Assembly: GCA_016169945.1 (NCBI GenBank)
Contig: JADLSH010000375.1
Location: 62,001-126,000, forward strand
Length of the DNA stretch: 64,000 nucleotides
Direction of reading: 5' to 3'
DNA from: Trachythela sp. YZ-2020
Taxonomy: Eukaryota; Cnidaria; Anthozoa; Malacalcyonacea; Clavulariidae
Each line of letters begins with the position of its first letter. Position 1 is the first letter of the stretch. Of the stretch, positions 1 through 12,014 are shown piece after piece. A model generated the notes under the pieces. The model was not told the origin of the DNA. It made no database searches and was given only the letters and a program-made list of their open reading frames with translations. The position numbers and the translations under genes were made by a program.

Positions 1-2524
1 TCACCAATTCCAAAAGCTTTCCACGCCCTTATACCTGTGTCTTCGAACTCAATGTTATGGTACGTACTAATACCGTCAATGTTCTTTACTTTGATTGTTA
101 TGGAAGAATAATCTATTCGGTTTACTGAGGCGGTGGTTCCACTAACTGGGCGTTCAAGTAATGCTCTCCTCATGTCGCTGGCTGTCAAAATGTCATGTCC
201 TTCATTGCAGTATTTCTGTATTGCATGTTTCATTGGACAAAGAATTCGGTCACAGACATCTTTGCCATGCTGTGGCTCAGAAAAATCATAACGCATGACT
301 TTAATGCCTACTCTTTGACCTAAATCTTTCAGAGAAGCTGGAAGAAAGTTGTTATGATAACACCCAGCTTCATCTGAACACACCTTGGATATCTTGACAT
401 TACTCTGATGTAGAACTTGAAGAAGATTTTCTAGGAGAGATAAGATGGAGTACCAGTCTTGAGTACACTAGTCCATCAAATGCGCATAAGTACATACTTC
501 CAGCTGACTTGTTTCTAGATGTCTAGTAATAACGCTACTCACGTGCCAACTCATTCCCCGCTTTGCGTACCATTCGGATTGTTTTTCCCTGAAGCGACGC
601 TGCGTAAATTTCATTGCCCAGTCCATTACAATGAGCGCGGAATTCTCGTCCAGAATTTCAAGAACGTTTTGCTTGGCCATTTCTTGGTTAGACGAGCGCA
701 GAATGTGACATTTCCATTTGAGAATGTTTTCTTTGCATTTACCGAAATCGTGCATGTAGTCTCCTTTTTGCTTGTTAGAATACATGGTGCTTGAATGAGT
801 TTGAATAATGTTCTCAATCTCACTAAGGACGCATTTGAGCTCTTCACATCTGTCGCAGAAAAGATTATGTTCATGATTGCAAGATTTCTGAAAACAAGTC
901 AGTTTTGAATCGCTTAACAGTTTTGAACTTCTGCAGTGATCTGGGCATGGACTTTGTTCTTTGCAATGCACATTGTAGTCGGTTCTGAGATATAGTATAG
1001 CGTTGTTTAATTTTCTTAAAGAATTCTCAACCCATGACTTGTTACACCTAGACCCTCCATTTCAATAACGATTTTCCTCACTTTTTCAAATGCATTTGAA
1101 CCTTCTGCAGCAATATTATCGATGCCTTGCAACGATTTTCTCTCAGACGCTTCCCTAACTTCTAACACTCTAAACAACGTAGCCCGACTGAGCGGTTCCA
1201 CCTCCTCTTCTTCACAGTGTTTGAAGTATTGTTGAATTAGTGTTGATCTGGTTACATACGGATCTGGTTACATTATGCGCGTAGATAATCAAAATCTGCA
1301 ATTTTAGATTTCGTGTAGTAGCATTCTTGTATGCAGTCACAAGGGCTGCAAGTTCTTCGGAGACATGAATATCACTTGTAGAATTCATAGCTTGATAAAG
1401 CTCTTCGCCAGCGTTTGGAGCAATTACTTCACATATCACTTGGCATGCTTCGCTTGCCTTTTCAATGCACGCTTCTTTCTCACTTTGTGTAGTTTCATCC
1501 CAACTGCTAGTTAGTCGAAATGACAATGGTGAGATTTCTTTGAAAGACGTTAAACTTGCCAGATGAGACATAGATTCGTTGTAGACATCAGTTGTCGAAG
1601 GGCTAGATTGGTTATCATAACTTGAGGAGGCGTAGTTTAGTAGAGTGGCATTGCTAGGTGTCCACATGTCAGTCGCATCTGGACTAGCCAATGAAGTTGA
1701 GGGAGAGATAGTTCCAGAAAGACATAGCGATAGTGATGTCATTTCCAATCTGTTGATAAAAACGTGAAAGGATCATAATATCATCATAAAAAACATTGGT
1801 TTAAACAAAAAACTTTTCTGTGGTGTTTTTTAAACACAGCTGAAAAGGGTAAAATAGGATGTAAAAATATATCGTCATCATGTATACTGTATGTTTGTAA
1901 TATGAAGATATATGAACCAACATAAACAGAAAATAGCACTTACTGGTCCGTGATATCATTGACAGACTCGGTATCAGCCTTCAATCTGACCCATTCACTT
2001 TCTTTACTCATTTTTTCGTCATGCTTTCTTCTACATTCTCGGCATATTGCTAAAAATAGAGAAAGGTCCATGCTGTATTGTAGAAGAAAAAATATCGAGG
2101 AAACGATTCCAAGATAAGAATAAGTAGGCCTACTTACGAGATCCGATAGGTACTGTTTTCCCAAAGAGTAAATGTGCGTCTTTAGTAAGCTGTAGTGTTA
2201 TGACATGATTCCCCGTAACGGCAGAGTTTGAACCAGTATGGAGTGGGTATTGGCAAACACGTGATGGACGCCAGAATTTTCCCAAATTATACCGATGGTT
2301 GGGGCAAATTCTCATATGTTGTAGTTGATCATGGGAAATATCAAACATTCCGCAACGCAATAATATAAGCTCATGCCGCAAAGTTTTTCTCTTGACAGAT
2401 GACATCTCGACAAGTGCGTGTTCACATCATCCAAACATTCAAGGATATTAACACAGTCAGATTTCCCCCGGAAATTTCCACATTGATAATCAAAATAATC
2501 GGACAGGAAACAAGGCAAATCCAT
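1..2524 (-). pseudogene. Broken multi-exon gene of a recurrent invertebrate family, possibly transposase-derived
   Basis: Reading the minus strand from an ATG at 2524, exons can be placed at about 2524-2138, 2049-1944 and 1749 to the window edge, with GTAAGT donors and AG acceptors. The product starts with a Cys/His-rich part (RICPNHRYNLGKFWR near 2290), then an acidic Ser/Thr-rich linker, a region around EEEEVEPLSRATLFRV (about 1200), a CPDHC Cys/His cluster (about 940) and an RNase-H-like part with VMDWAMKF (about 620) and CSDEAGCYHN (about 370). I remember similar proteins as repeated in cnidarian and sponge genomes; the Asp-bearing motifs suggest a transposase origin, which is inference. 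It is broken: a frame change near 2400, one at 1245-1276, another near 1020, and an in-frame TAG near 470. The 3' end lies outside the window. Confidence 0.55.
1245..1276. repeat. 13-bp direct repeat at 16-bp spacing that shifts the frame
   Basis: GATCTGGTTACAT occurs at 1245 and again at 1261. A 16-bp tandem duplication is not a multiple of three, and the two flanking reading frames of the surrounding pseudogene are brought into register if one unit is ignored. This is therefore the likely cause of one of its frameshifts. Confidence 0.6.
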
Positions 2525-4009
2525 GACAGCCTTAAAGTTAATAGTTTAAGTTGAATTCAGTGCATGTACGTTATATTTATATACTTTATGCACGCGTTTC
2601 TAAAAAGGGAATGATGTAATGAACAGGGAATGACTCCCATGATTTATCAAAAAATACCAGTCTAAAAATAACACAGCACATTTGAATAGCTATCTTGGGG
2701 GGAAACCCGCCTTACTATTGGCTGTAAGTTTTGTTATTTCTTTGCCCCCGACAATTTTTGAATGTTATTTTACGTTCACAAGAGTGATTGCTTATGCTGA
2801 ATGAACTACAGCAATAAATATATTTGATAAAACTGGATGAATATATAGAAAACCCTTAATTGATGATTTTTGTGATTGCAATTATACTAAGGGCACGCTT
2901 GTTTTTATCTGTTTCAAAAGTATGGTAGCGAAAGCAAACAGCATGCATGAAATATTGTTCTTTTTCTTTGGAAATATCAAATAGACGTGATCAAATGTAT
3001 GCATGTATGTAAAACTTTATTTGGTGACGCTAGCCTCATCAACATATACGTTGGTTTTCATGAGGGGCGTCATTTTTATGTACAAAATATTTACAAGAAA
3101 AAAAAGAAGAAAAAATTAACTAATAACAAGAATACAGAATACAGGAGGTGTGACCCAACATTAGCATAGTAATATTAATTATTATATTCTTTAAAAATAT
3201 AAATAGACTGTTTTAAACATATGATTTAAGTTGTTTGTTCAATATCATACTGAGATGATAATTTCTGAGTGTATACAAAGTTAATGCCACGTCAAATTTG
3301 CAAATATTTCATTTAAATTCAGAGCGCACCAGTTTGTTTCCCCAAAAAAGTTTTTTCATAGAATTATAGAACAATATTAGTAGTATAATTTCAAGTTTAG
3401 TCTGGGTGAATAACTGGTTGCACTCTTGACAAAATCAAAGTTGAAAGATCGTTATTTTTGCAATTTTGCCGGCAGGTCGGAATTGGCGTTAGAAAAAATG
3501 AAAAAAAAATCCGAATTCCTGTAATATATACAAATCATTGTCGTCAAATTGTTGTATAGATGTATATCTTTCAGATGACGCAAAAATAAAAATAAAATTA
3601 TGTCGTACGCATATCTGGAGTTCCTTTGAAAATGGATAATTTTACGTCTGAAACTGTCTAAAAATAGCCATGGCAGACACAAAATAGAAAATATAGCAAA
3701 ACTTGAAAAATAAAATAAGAATCCAAAAGACGTATGCATATTTATTACACACTAGCAAAGGCTAATAAATGACAGAAATACGAAGGGAAAATAATTTTCA
3801 ACGCGAAAGTCAGTAGGTGGATCTTAGGGAGACGCCCTCTTAAGATGGGTATTAATGAGTATAAATGATTATTAAGTATATAATTACATGAAAAGTGAAA
3901 GAGAAATAAATATGCTTATGATATAATCGAATATCGATAAAAGTATCTATATACTTAAGTATGTATATAAAAGTACATATATAGTATATATATTAATAAA
4001 ATGCTATCC
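2525..4009. other. Gene-free AT-rich stretch
   Basis: No supported coding region. It contains A/T runs, a possible LINE 3' end at 2990-3115, and AT-rich low-complexity sequence from about 3890 to 4010. Small ORFs such as the one at 3452-3739 have low-complexity translations and no recognisable domain. Confidence 0.5.
2990..3115 (-). repeat. Possible LINE 3' untranslated end
   Basis: On the minus strand the stretch contains AATAAAG close to short CATA-type repeats, the arrangement of a non-LTR retrotransposon 3' end with its poly(A)-like signal. No reverse transcriptase sequence is attached, so the assignment is weak. Confidence 0.25.
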
Positions 4010-4546
4010 TAAAAAGGTGTGTCTTCACTAGTGAGTTCCATAATTTGGGCGCCGCTGATATAAATGCGCGGTCACCCAAAGTTTTCAGTGTTTTGAACTT
4101 TGGCGGTGAGAGTAATAATTCGTCATTAGATCTGAGATTATATTTAGATGGTGCCTTTACTGAGTTTTACACTGATCAATTCAACTAAATATTCAGGAGC
4201 TAGTCCGTGAATAAGTTTGAATGTTATTAGTAGAATCTTGAAATCTATCCTGAATTTCACTGGATGTACATGTATTAATGTAGGAGTTATATGGTGAAAT
4301 CGTGAGATATTACAGATGAGCCGCGCAGCAGTGTTTTGTACTGTAATTTCAGTAAGTGAGTGGCAGGTGTCCCAAACAGCAGGCTATTGCAATAATCTAA
4401 GCGGCTAGTTACTAAAGCATTGACCAAAGTCTTTGTGCTTTCATGATCAAGAAATCTTCTGATTTTCCTGATATAATATACGTGGTAAAATGCAGCATTG
4501 CAAACTTTATTTATGTGAGTCGCCATACTGAGTTGCGAGTCAAAAC
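4010..4546 (-). mobile_element. LINE reverse transcriptase, 3'-terminal fragment (CR1/jockey-like)
   Basis: The minus-strand translation from about 4546 includes FDSQLSMATHINKVCNAAFY, then RFLDHESTKTLVNA and SRLDYCNSLLFG, a typical thumb/connection region of CR1/jockey-type reverse transcriptases. Downstream, after a frame change near 4290, weaker matches continue (LIHGLAPEYLVEL near 4190). The catalytic palm is absent, so this is a 5'-truncated, decayed insertion. It abuts the SINE copy that starts near 4546. Confidence 0.75.
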
Positions 4547-5003
4547 TCCCATCATATATATATACACGAATTTGCAGTTGATGCTCAGCAACTGGACTCT
4601 GTACTCAGTTGATTAGGGCCGCTCTCCTCCGCAGAGGCTCTTTATATATATTTATCATGTTTACGAGCGAATACCTATATATTACCTATAGGTATAAATG
4701 TATAATGGAATAAAAATAAACTAGAAAGCGCTAGAGCGTAATTGAACAAAAATTATGCGAAAAACCGCTGAAAATCGCAATGCGAGCTGCGAAACCTCAC
4801 CCTTCGCCGGCAGCGTTCCGATTTCATAAATATATACATAGAGCCTCTGCGGAGGAGAGAGGGTTAGAACGCTGCACCGGAATTGCAGGACCGCAGGTTC
4901 AATTTCTGCCAGAGAGAATTGCATTTTTCGCAACTGCTCCTGGCTAGGTGTAAAAATGTATATAAATTTTCGTTCGAATATTCCATCTACAAACACCTTC
5001 TAC
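4546..5003 (+). mobile_element. tRNA-derived SINE, copy 1, interrupted by a MITE
   Basis: The copy matches the SINE at 10107-10325: a tRNA-like head (CTCAGTT D-arm, CGCTGCACCGGAATTGCAGG anticodon arm, GGTTC-type B box) followed by a body ending near AAACACCTTCTACTA. The anticodon stem CTGCA/TGCAG is intact in this copy, with loop CCGGAAT. The head is split between the D-arm and the anticodon arm by the inverted-repeat element at 4619-4863. Confidence 0.75.
4619..4863. mobile_element. MITE with CCTCCGCAGAGG termini inserted in the SINE
   Basis: The ends are inverted copies (CTCTCCTCCGCAGAGGCTCT on the left and its complement on the right, followed by AT-rich arms). The flanks ATTAGGG and GTTAGAA correspond to a 7-bp duplication of GTTAGAG, the sequence found at the same place in SINE copy 2. 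It has no coding capacity and shares terminal sequence with the element at 18411-18927. The superfamily is not established. Confidence 0.75.
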
Positions 5004-5051
5004 TATCAGTCCTATCGAACGAGATGCCGAGAAAAAAATCTTGATATTTAC

Positions 5052-5734
5052 CACTGATCTAATAATAGACTGGATATAGCATCTATACCTATGAAAAATG
5101 AAGCCAAAATCAATCGGCGCAAATTTACTTCCGGTTACCACTTTGCAGCGAAAACAATATGGAGTTGTATGGGGAAATGAGTCGGCGAGGCTGGTTTTTC
5201 ACAATTTTGAGGCATTTCCAAGCGCTGGACTAAACCGTTCGTCTTGTAATGAAAAGAACAGGATATTTTCTTACTTTTGGAGAGATACTGTTGTAGATTT
5301 CGGTAAAAAATCACCGCTAAAGACGTTTGACAAGTTGCATACGCGAAGTCCATTTTCGGCCAAAACTCTCTGCCAAGTGGTCTTTAATGCTGGCATTTTC
5401 GCTAAACAAATACTCTGGCTGGATAGAAACTCAAGTCGAATGGTTTAAACGAAAGGTAAGCAATGTATAATAAGCGTTTGTCTTTCTCAATCAAGCGAAA
5501 AAGTATAGAATATCGGTGTTGCTCTCGGGTTATGTTGTGCTATGCCTATATGAACATTTATAGGAACAATAGCTTTATATCTATATTGGCTAATTGCATT
5601 TTGTATCTCAGATTGGAGTTATGGTTTTTGTTCTTGACCGAAAAATACATTTAAATAATATATAAATGGATTCGTTTCTAAAACAAGCTCTGTATCATTC
5701 ATATTATAAACTGGTTCAAGTGTTTTTATGCAGA
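5052..5734 (+). repeat. Left terminal inverted repeat of the 5.0-kb element
   Basis: It pairs with 9391-10077 with only scattered mismatches. Its inner border is marked by the shared ...TGTTTTTATGCAGA. Confidence 0.85.
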
Positions 5735-5868
5735 TATGATACTAAAATTGTAAAAAGGACATGGGACAAAGTTGTATGAGCTCAATCAAAATTTGATTTG
5801 CAAACTTTTAAATAATTTTTTTCTTCTTTCACATCGAGGAGACACAGTGAGCTTTCTACAGCAATCCA

Positions 5869-6660
5869 ATAGATAGATAGATAGATAGATAGTTGGTTTA
5901 ATAACATTTTACATGGCAGCCTACAAAGGCTGAATTAAATAAATTATTTGAATTTAGACAAGACAAACACACAGATTTACATACGCACACAAACACATAC
6001 ACCCACATCTATTATGCATAGTACATAAAAGTAACAACGGATTCACATGTTAGGACCCTCACTACCACACCACCACAATATATAAGGTGACCACAAACAA
6101 AGACATATAATATAAAAAAATTAGGTCATGTAGGTAAGCAGTAATAGTGAAAGTGAAAAATGAAATCAGAACCTCCTTCGCATATTTTAAACTACTCGAA
6201 CTTTGACATTGACAAAATATAAGTGTCTCTGAACCGATTTCATTTGTCCGTGTTGTTGGACAAAAAAAATGACAACTTCTTAGGTTATATACAGAAGTGT
6301 TTTTTTTGGGTGGTAGAAGTGGGTGAAGCTTGTGAACATCAGCATCACTGTTTGGGAAAAACTCTTTCAAAGAAAGTTCTGCTGGCCTTTTAAGCGCTTT
6401 ATATTATAAGTATTTGATTTGTGTAGTATGATGATAGTCGAGATATAATAGACAACGCCGCCTTTTTTTGAATGCAAGATCTTATGAATATAGATATTTA
6501 ATATGATGATGCAGGAAGATGGGCACTCAATACTCAAGTACAATTGATGTAGAAGAAAGCTGAAGCTGATGATATCACGAGTAGGAACGTTTACACGCTT
6601 TAGTAATATCAAGAAATACAAAACGTCTATTCGCTTTATGACATCGTTCACATGGTTTAT
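5869..6660 (-). mobile_element. Decayed LINE 3' fragment with (GATA)n tail
   Basis: Minus-strand translations carry LLKRVNVPTRDIISF (about 6600) and HKLHPLLPPKKN plus YNLRSCHFFCPTTRTN (about 6290), the same C-terminal reverse-transcriptase blocks seen better preserved at 17335-18410. The 3' end is a (GATA)n microsatellite at about 5869-5893. Several stops and frame changes are present. It sits inside the 5.0-kb long-TIR element and so inserted after it or was carried with it. Confidence 0.7.
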
Positions 6661-6699
6661 TCATTTTGGGGAGTTGATATCGTAACAACTAGTAATTGC

Positions 6700-9390
6700 T
6701 GACACACGGTAGCCTGAGGCAGTTCTTACTAGTTCACGGTGATGGCATCAACTTTACTTTCGTAAATGACCATTTCTTTTGCATTTATTTGATTTAGCTG
6801 GAGCTTGGCTTGTCAGCATTGCTTCTCAACCTCATTACTCAACCTCAATTTTTGATGTTCTGCATGTGACTTTGACCATTCTTTTCAACAACTCTTTGGT
6901 GTTTCATCCACATATTTCAAGAGGCATGCCACAGGTTCATAATTCATTTATCAAGTCAGGGGAACAGTTTATCATCGAGTTTCGGACCCCCTGGGGAACA
7001 CTTTCCGGGACTGGGAACATCAGATAGGAGGTTGACCGTTTTGGAGTCGCGTTGGTTGGAGCCTGTGACCATTTGAGTCACATACCCAGCATTCGGACAT
7101 GAAAGAAAGATGAGAGAAAGAACTGGCATTCGAAGAATCCGATCTTGTCAGAGATCATATGCTTTTCTATCTCATAGCTTCACTCCTTTTACTGCTTCCT
7201 AGTCAGAATGTCCCAGCGGCAGAAGACTGTTCGTATCTCATGAGAGCCTGACTCGCATCTATGTTGATGACTCTGGAAAGTCACCAAATTCGATGATATC
7301 GATGAAGATGAGAACGCAGGATCTCGATAACAACTCACGACAAAGTTTTTAGCTAGACAAAGTAGAGCGGAATTTTGATATGGCAGTGATATGCGGATGG
7401 GTTATGGTGGCTTGGCGATTATGTATTGGTGTAACATTTGCATCGTCAAGCGAACTGTTGCGCAAATCATCAAATGAACTGTTGGCGACTCTGACGATTC
7501 TGAACTGTTAAAACTAATAAAGCAGATCTTTTGGGCCAATTCAGCATATTCTTTACCTGACGTTTTTGAGGGGAATAAACTACTCGAGTTGAATACATAA
7601 CTCACTCGTTTAGTTTTAGTACAATTTTGTCGAGTCAGGTCTAGGAAGACAGTGTTGTGTCGATGGGTCCAAGTCGAGTGGTTCTGTGAACTGGTTGACT
7701 GCGCTTAATCATCTTGATGATCCTTTCCATCGATACAGCGGTACTGTTTCGAAGAATGGTGTCATTTCCAGTGTCGCAGGGGATCATTCAGAAATCTTTA
7801 CCTCATTCCATTCTTGGGTTTTTTATCGATTCTGTGGTTCGCTCCTCTAGAGTATATTTATCTGCTGCGAAGCACCTTTCGTAGATTCTGCTACACATAG
7901 TGATCATGTTAAAACGATATCACCCACCGTGTATCGTTGCTTCTCTGGTATAGTTTGATGAGATGCTCTGGCGTGGAGTAATTTCCAGGAGCATCGCTTT
8001 CACGGGAAGAAGCATCGTTCGACTGTCTTAACAACATCCAGCGATACATTATGGAGTTCGCTGCGTAGTTAAAGTTCACAGCCAGTAAGTAAATCGTGCG
8101 ACTCAGAGACCCAAACGAGCTCAGATGACCAGTCAAAGTAACTGCGGCCGCTCACGAGTATCCTCGAGTTATGGACGAGCGTTACCCTCTTAGTTTTCCC
8201 GGTTTGGGCTGCAAGTGATCAAGTTCTCAGGAAGGAGCTGCAACTGTACCATGCTCCGTCACCATGCTCTTGCCATATTCGCCAATACACTACTTCATTC
8301 CATTCCTATGTATTAAAGTGGATAGTTTCATCACTGCAATTCACTGGTGATTAAACAAGACTCTCTATTTACTATAACACTCTGATATAATCTTTATCAA
8401 CTTGAATATGTGGTTATCATCAACTTGAATGTGATGGTTATCATCAGCTAAAACAATGGAAAAAGTGCCCTTTTCTAATAGAAGAGGTGTCCTTAAGACA
8501 AAGTGCCCCCCAACTTGAAGTTGCTTCCTATGCCTATGATACTCTGTCTAACACCAGATAATTCTAGTTGTCAAGGGAAGCATTATGCACCTTCAATGGG
8601 TTAATTAGTAGAACTCTGTGCATTTTTTATGAAACATGAAGTAGCATGTCAACCATCTTGGTGGTTTTGAAATGACCTCAAAGAAGCCAAATTGCCAAGC
8701 ACCAATATTTAATGACCAGTATTTGTTACCAACAAGGAAATGCACGAGAACAACCAACAGAACACACAATACAACCAGTTGCAGTCTATGGTACTCTTAT
8801 GTATATGGGAAAGTGATATATTTCCACACTTAATTTGCATACATGTAATGTATACTTTATGGAAAAGGTCAACATTTTGTCAACCCCACCCATGGCCTTC
8901 TCTCCCTTCTACAAGAAACCCTGAAAATGTTAGACTATGGAATATTACAAGAGAGGAGAGCAGCTCACCAGAATTTACTAGGGGTCTTAATCTGGTGAGG
9001 GAAGACCATGGGCATGGTACAGTAAAAAGATAATTATCAGTTTATCCATACTATGTTAAAACAACTAATTTTTATACAGCACTATTAATTATCATGTTCA
9101 TATGATTACAAAATGTTCATCTACTTTGGAAAAGGAACAGATAATTTATTGTTCAATGATACAGTCACTTCAACAAGTCACTTTCTATAATACAGGACCT
9201 CTCTGCCATCACAGCGGTCAGCATCAGTGGATCAGGATGACATGTCTTAATGTTTTCTATTTTCAATGTTTTAGTCTCTATATAATAAAAATTTCAAATG
9301 TGAGAATTGACAACTAGTCAAACTTGGCATACACCATTTTAATATGGTGTATACTAGTGCTCCATACTACTCTGACTCTACTGGTTGTTT
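6700..9390. other. Unassigned interior of the long-TIR element
   Basis: No convincing coding region. 7000-8260 has a more balanced base composition than its surroundings and could be a decayed gene or transposon, but no family motif was recognised in either strand. A short tandem duplication (ATCAACTTGAATRTG..GGTTATC) lies near 8400-8455. Confidence 0.4.
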
Positions 9391-10077
9391 TCTGCATAAA
9401 AACACTTGAAGCAGTTTATAATATGAATGATACAGAGCTTGTTTTAGAAACGAATCCATTTATATATTATTTAAATGTATTTTTCGGTCAAGAACAAAAA
9501 CCATAACTCCAATCTGAGATACAAAATGCAATTAGCCAATATAGATAGATATAAAGCTATTGTTCCTATAAATGTTCATATAGGCATAGCACAACATAAC
9601 CCGAGAGCAACACCGATATTCTATACTTTTTCGCTTGATTGAGAAAGACAAACGCTTATTATACATTGCTTACCTTTCGTTTAAACCATTCGACTTGAGT
9701 TTCTATCCAGCCAGAGTATTTGTTTAGCGAAAATGCCAGCATGAAAGACCACTTGGCAGAGAGTTTTGGCCGAAAATGGACTTCGCGTATGCAACTTGTC
9801 AAACGTCTTTAGCGGTGATTTTTTACCGAAATCTACAAAAGTATCTCTCCAAAAGTAAGAAAATATCCTGTTCTTTTCATTACAAGACGAACGGTTTAGT
9901 CCAGCGCTTGGAAATGCCTCAAAATTGTGAAAAACCAGCCTCGCCGACTCATTTCCCCATACAACTCCATATTGTTTTCGCTGCAAAGTGGTAACCGGTA
10001 GTAAATTTGCGCCGATTGATTTTGGCTTAATTTTTCATAGGTATAGAAGCTATATCCAGTCTATTATTAGATCAGTG
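9391..10077 (-). repeat. Right terminal inverted repeat of the 5.0-kb element
   Basis: Reverse complement of 5052-5734, ending AGATCAGTG directly before the TSD ATATTTAC. Confidence 0.85.
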
Positions 10078-10106
10078 ATATTTACCCATACACTATATAC
10101 TGGCAT

Positions 10107-10325
10107 CACTCCCATCATATATATATACACGAATTTGCGGTTGATGCTCAACAACTGGACTCTGTAGCTCAGTTAGTTAGAGCGCTGCACCGGAATTTCA
10201 GGACCGCAGGTTCGATTCCTGCCAGAGGACCTAAAGTTGCACTTTTCGCAACTGCTCCTGGCTAGGTCTAAAAATGTATATAAATTTTCATTCGAATATT
10301 CATCTACAAACACCTTCTACTACGG
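10107..10325 (+). mobile_element. tRNA-derived SINE, copy 2
   Basis: Uninterrupted copy of the SINE seen at 4546-5003. The tRNA-like head has A box TAGCTCAGTTAGTTAGAGCG and B box GGTTCGATTCC, and is followed by a unique body (GCAACTGCTCCTGGCTAGGT). The anticodon loop reads CCGGAAT, but the stem has lost pairing (CTGCA against TTCAG), so it is not a functional tRNA. The acceptor part pairs partly (GGACTCTG with CAGAGGACC). Confidence 0.75.
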
Positions 10326-10465
10326 TATATGGTTTGTTGCTGATGGCTGAACATGTTGTAAAGTTTTAAAACAAATCATATTATAGCCACAAGGAGCACA
10401 AAACATCAAAAAGACATTTTGGACCCCCTGTAATTCCAACATGCGGCATTGTGATGAAATGGTGA

Positions 10466-11010
10466 CATATAATTATTATTATTATTATTGTCTTTATTAG
10501 GGTCCACTAAAGTATATTTACAAAGAGTTATATAATTAAATATACTTAAACAGGTAAAACAAAGACCCTAAATGGGCGAGGCGCAAACGGGACTGTAAGA
10601 ACCATGCAAGGCGCCTGCCCAAACTTAGTGAAAAATTACTGTGTTAATAAATCGTATAATGTGTTAATAACAGTAATTACTGTGTTAGTAACAGTATAAT
10701 GCTGTATTATGCCTATATCAAATTATGTTACTGTGGTATTACAATGCTACACATTAATTAATATACATCAATTAATGTTAATAACTAGTTAGGTCCTGTG
10801 GCAAGGACAGTCCCTACTCAAAGACCACGTACAAGACATGTCCACGTCATAAATAGAATTAACTAAGACTGAATATTTGCGCTTGAGATAAGATTTAAAA
10901 GTACTAGGACTAGAGAAACTGTCAAAAGATACTTCTTGACATACAATGTTCCAGCTTTTGACAATACGGTTGTAGTAGGAGGATTGGAAAGTGGTAGTTT
11001 TACACAAAAT
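10466..11010 (-). mobile_element. LINE 3' fragment with (ATT)n tail
   Basis: The minus-strand ORF at 11007-10789 reads SYYNRIVKSWNIV, then FKSYLKRKYS and DVDMSCTWSLSRDC, the extreme C-terminus of a non-LTR reverse transcriptase family (conserved YxNRxxxxWN and CTWS blocks). The 3' UTR runs to an ATT microsatellite at about 10475-10490. The polymerase core is missing through 5' truncation. Confidence 0.65.
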
Positions 11011-11059
11011 AAAACTATACTAGTGACCTACGACACGAAATTTGTCCTAATTGCGACAA

Positions 11060-11290
11060 TAGGGAACTTTAGATTTAACGACGGCTACGAGAACGACTAC
11101 GAGATTTTTCCGTTAAATATCTGCGAATACAAACTTGTTATCATCCTTTCTTTGGCACAGTACATATTTATAACAACAGTTGAGCCAAAGTGAGTACAAC
11201 TTTGAGTTTGTATTAGCAGGTATTTAACGGGAAAATCTCGTAGTCGTAGTCGTTCTCGTAGCCGTCGTCAAATCTATTAAAAGTTCCCTA
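11060..11290. mobile_element. MITE family A, copy 1 (TAGGGAAC termini)
   Basis: The two ends form long inverted repeats: TAGGGAACTTTAGATTTAAC on the left and its complement on the right, continuing through GACTACGAGA-type sequence. The left border also matches the copy at 11799-12014. No coding capacity. No clean TSD was found. Confidence 0.7.
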
Positions 11291-11798
11291 GTGACATGAA
11301 GAAGGTAGGAAAGGAAACAATAGCGAAATTGCAAAAGTAACATGGAAACCTTTCAATACTGTGACATTAGTAGTTTTGAAAAGTTTGGGTGCGTAGGTGG
11401 ATCAAAACTACTATGAATATTTTAAAAATCTAATACTCCTCAAGTGCAATTTTAAATTTTAAGTGTTTTAGTACCTATCCTTTAAAGACAACTAAGTCCA
11501 AGGCATTGAAAAATGAGCAATGTCACACTTGACAATTTAAGCATCAATTTGAGGTTTTGCATGGCAATTTGAATGTGGATGTGGCCCCTCAACCTGTACT
11601 CAATCAAATGACAGATAATGATTTTATCAGCCAAGGTATTAGAGCCTTGGGTATAAACAGATTAACCACATTACAGAATTGCCTTTTGTTTATAACCCAC
11701 TAAATAGCAATTCACCCTAATTGTCCTTCACTCACTCAGATAAATGCCAGGCAATTTTACTTGTTGCAGTTGTCAATGTAGGAGGGAGTCGATCACAT

Positions 11799-12014
11799 TA
11801 GGGAGCTTCAGATTTGACTAGGACTACGAATACGAGTACGACTACGAGTACGATCTTCTGCTACAAACTTGTTACCGTCCTCTTTTTGGCACAGCAAATC
11901 TTTATGACGACAGTTGATCCAAAGTGAGTACAACTATGAGTTTGTAGTAGCAGACGTTGAGCAGAAAAATTTCGTAGTCGTAGTCCTACTCGTAGTCCAA
12001 TCTAAAGCTCCCTA
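11799..12014. mobile_element. MITE family A, copy 2
   Basis: The ends TAGGGAGCTTCAGATTTGAC and GGAGCTTTAGATTGGACTAC (read inward from the right) are inverted copies, and the inner arms (GAGTTTGTA and TACAAACTTG) match copy 1. Two copies 0.5 kb apart suggest local hopping or a duplicated segment. Confidence 0.7.

Larger units (their letters stand above)
5052..10077. mobile_element. 5.0-kb DNA transposon-like element with about 685-bp TIRs
   Basis: The arms 5052-5734 and 9391-10077 are near-identical inverted copies beginning CACTGATCTAATAATAGAC. The element is bounded by a perfect 8-bp direct repeat ATATTTAC (5044-5051 and 10078-10085), so it inserted as one unit. The 3.65-kb interior has no intact transposase; it holds a LINE fragment at 5869-6660 and unassigned sequence. 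ORFs of 116 and 101 codons in the arms are the same sequence read in each arm and show no recognisable domain. An 8-bp TSD fits hAT, P or Merlin, but such long TIRs are unusual for these; the superfamily is unassigned. Confidence 0.85.

Noticed and set aside
5098..5448. ORF of 116 codons in the left arm, repeated in the right arm at 9681-9986
   Set aside because: It recurs only because the arms are copies, has overlapping ORFs on the other strand, and shows no domain.
8140..8175. NotI and XhoI sites close together as sign of cloning vector
   Set aside because: GCGGCCGC and CTCGAG occur singly with no vector sequence around; chance is sufficient.
10160..10230. Functional tRNA gene
   Set aside because: The anticodon stem is not paired and the sequence continues into a SINE body shared with another copy.
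11020..11295. CTAGTGAC at 11020 and 11288 as TSD of MITE copy 1
   Set aside because: The left copy is 33 bp outside the inverted repeat and the right copy overlaps it, so the match does not fit the borders.
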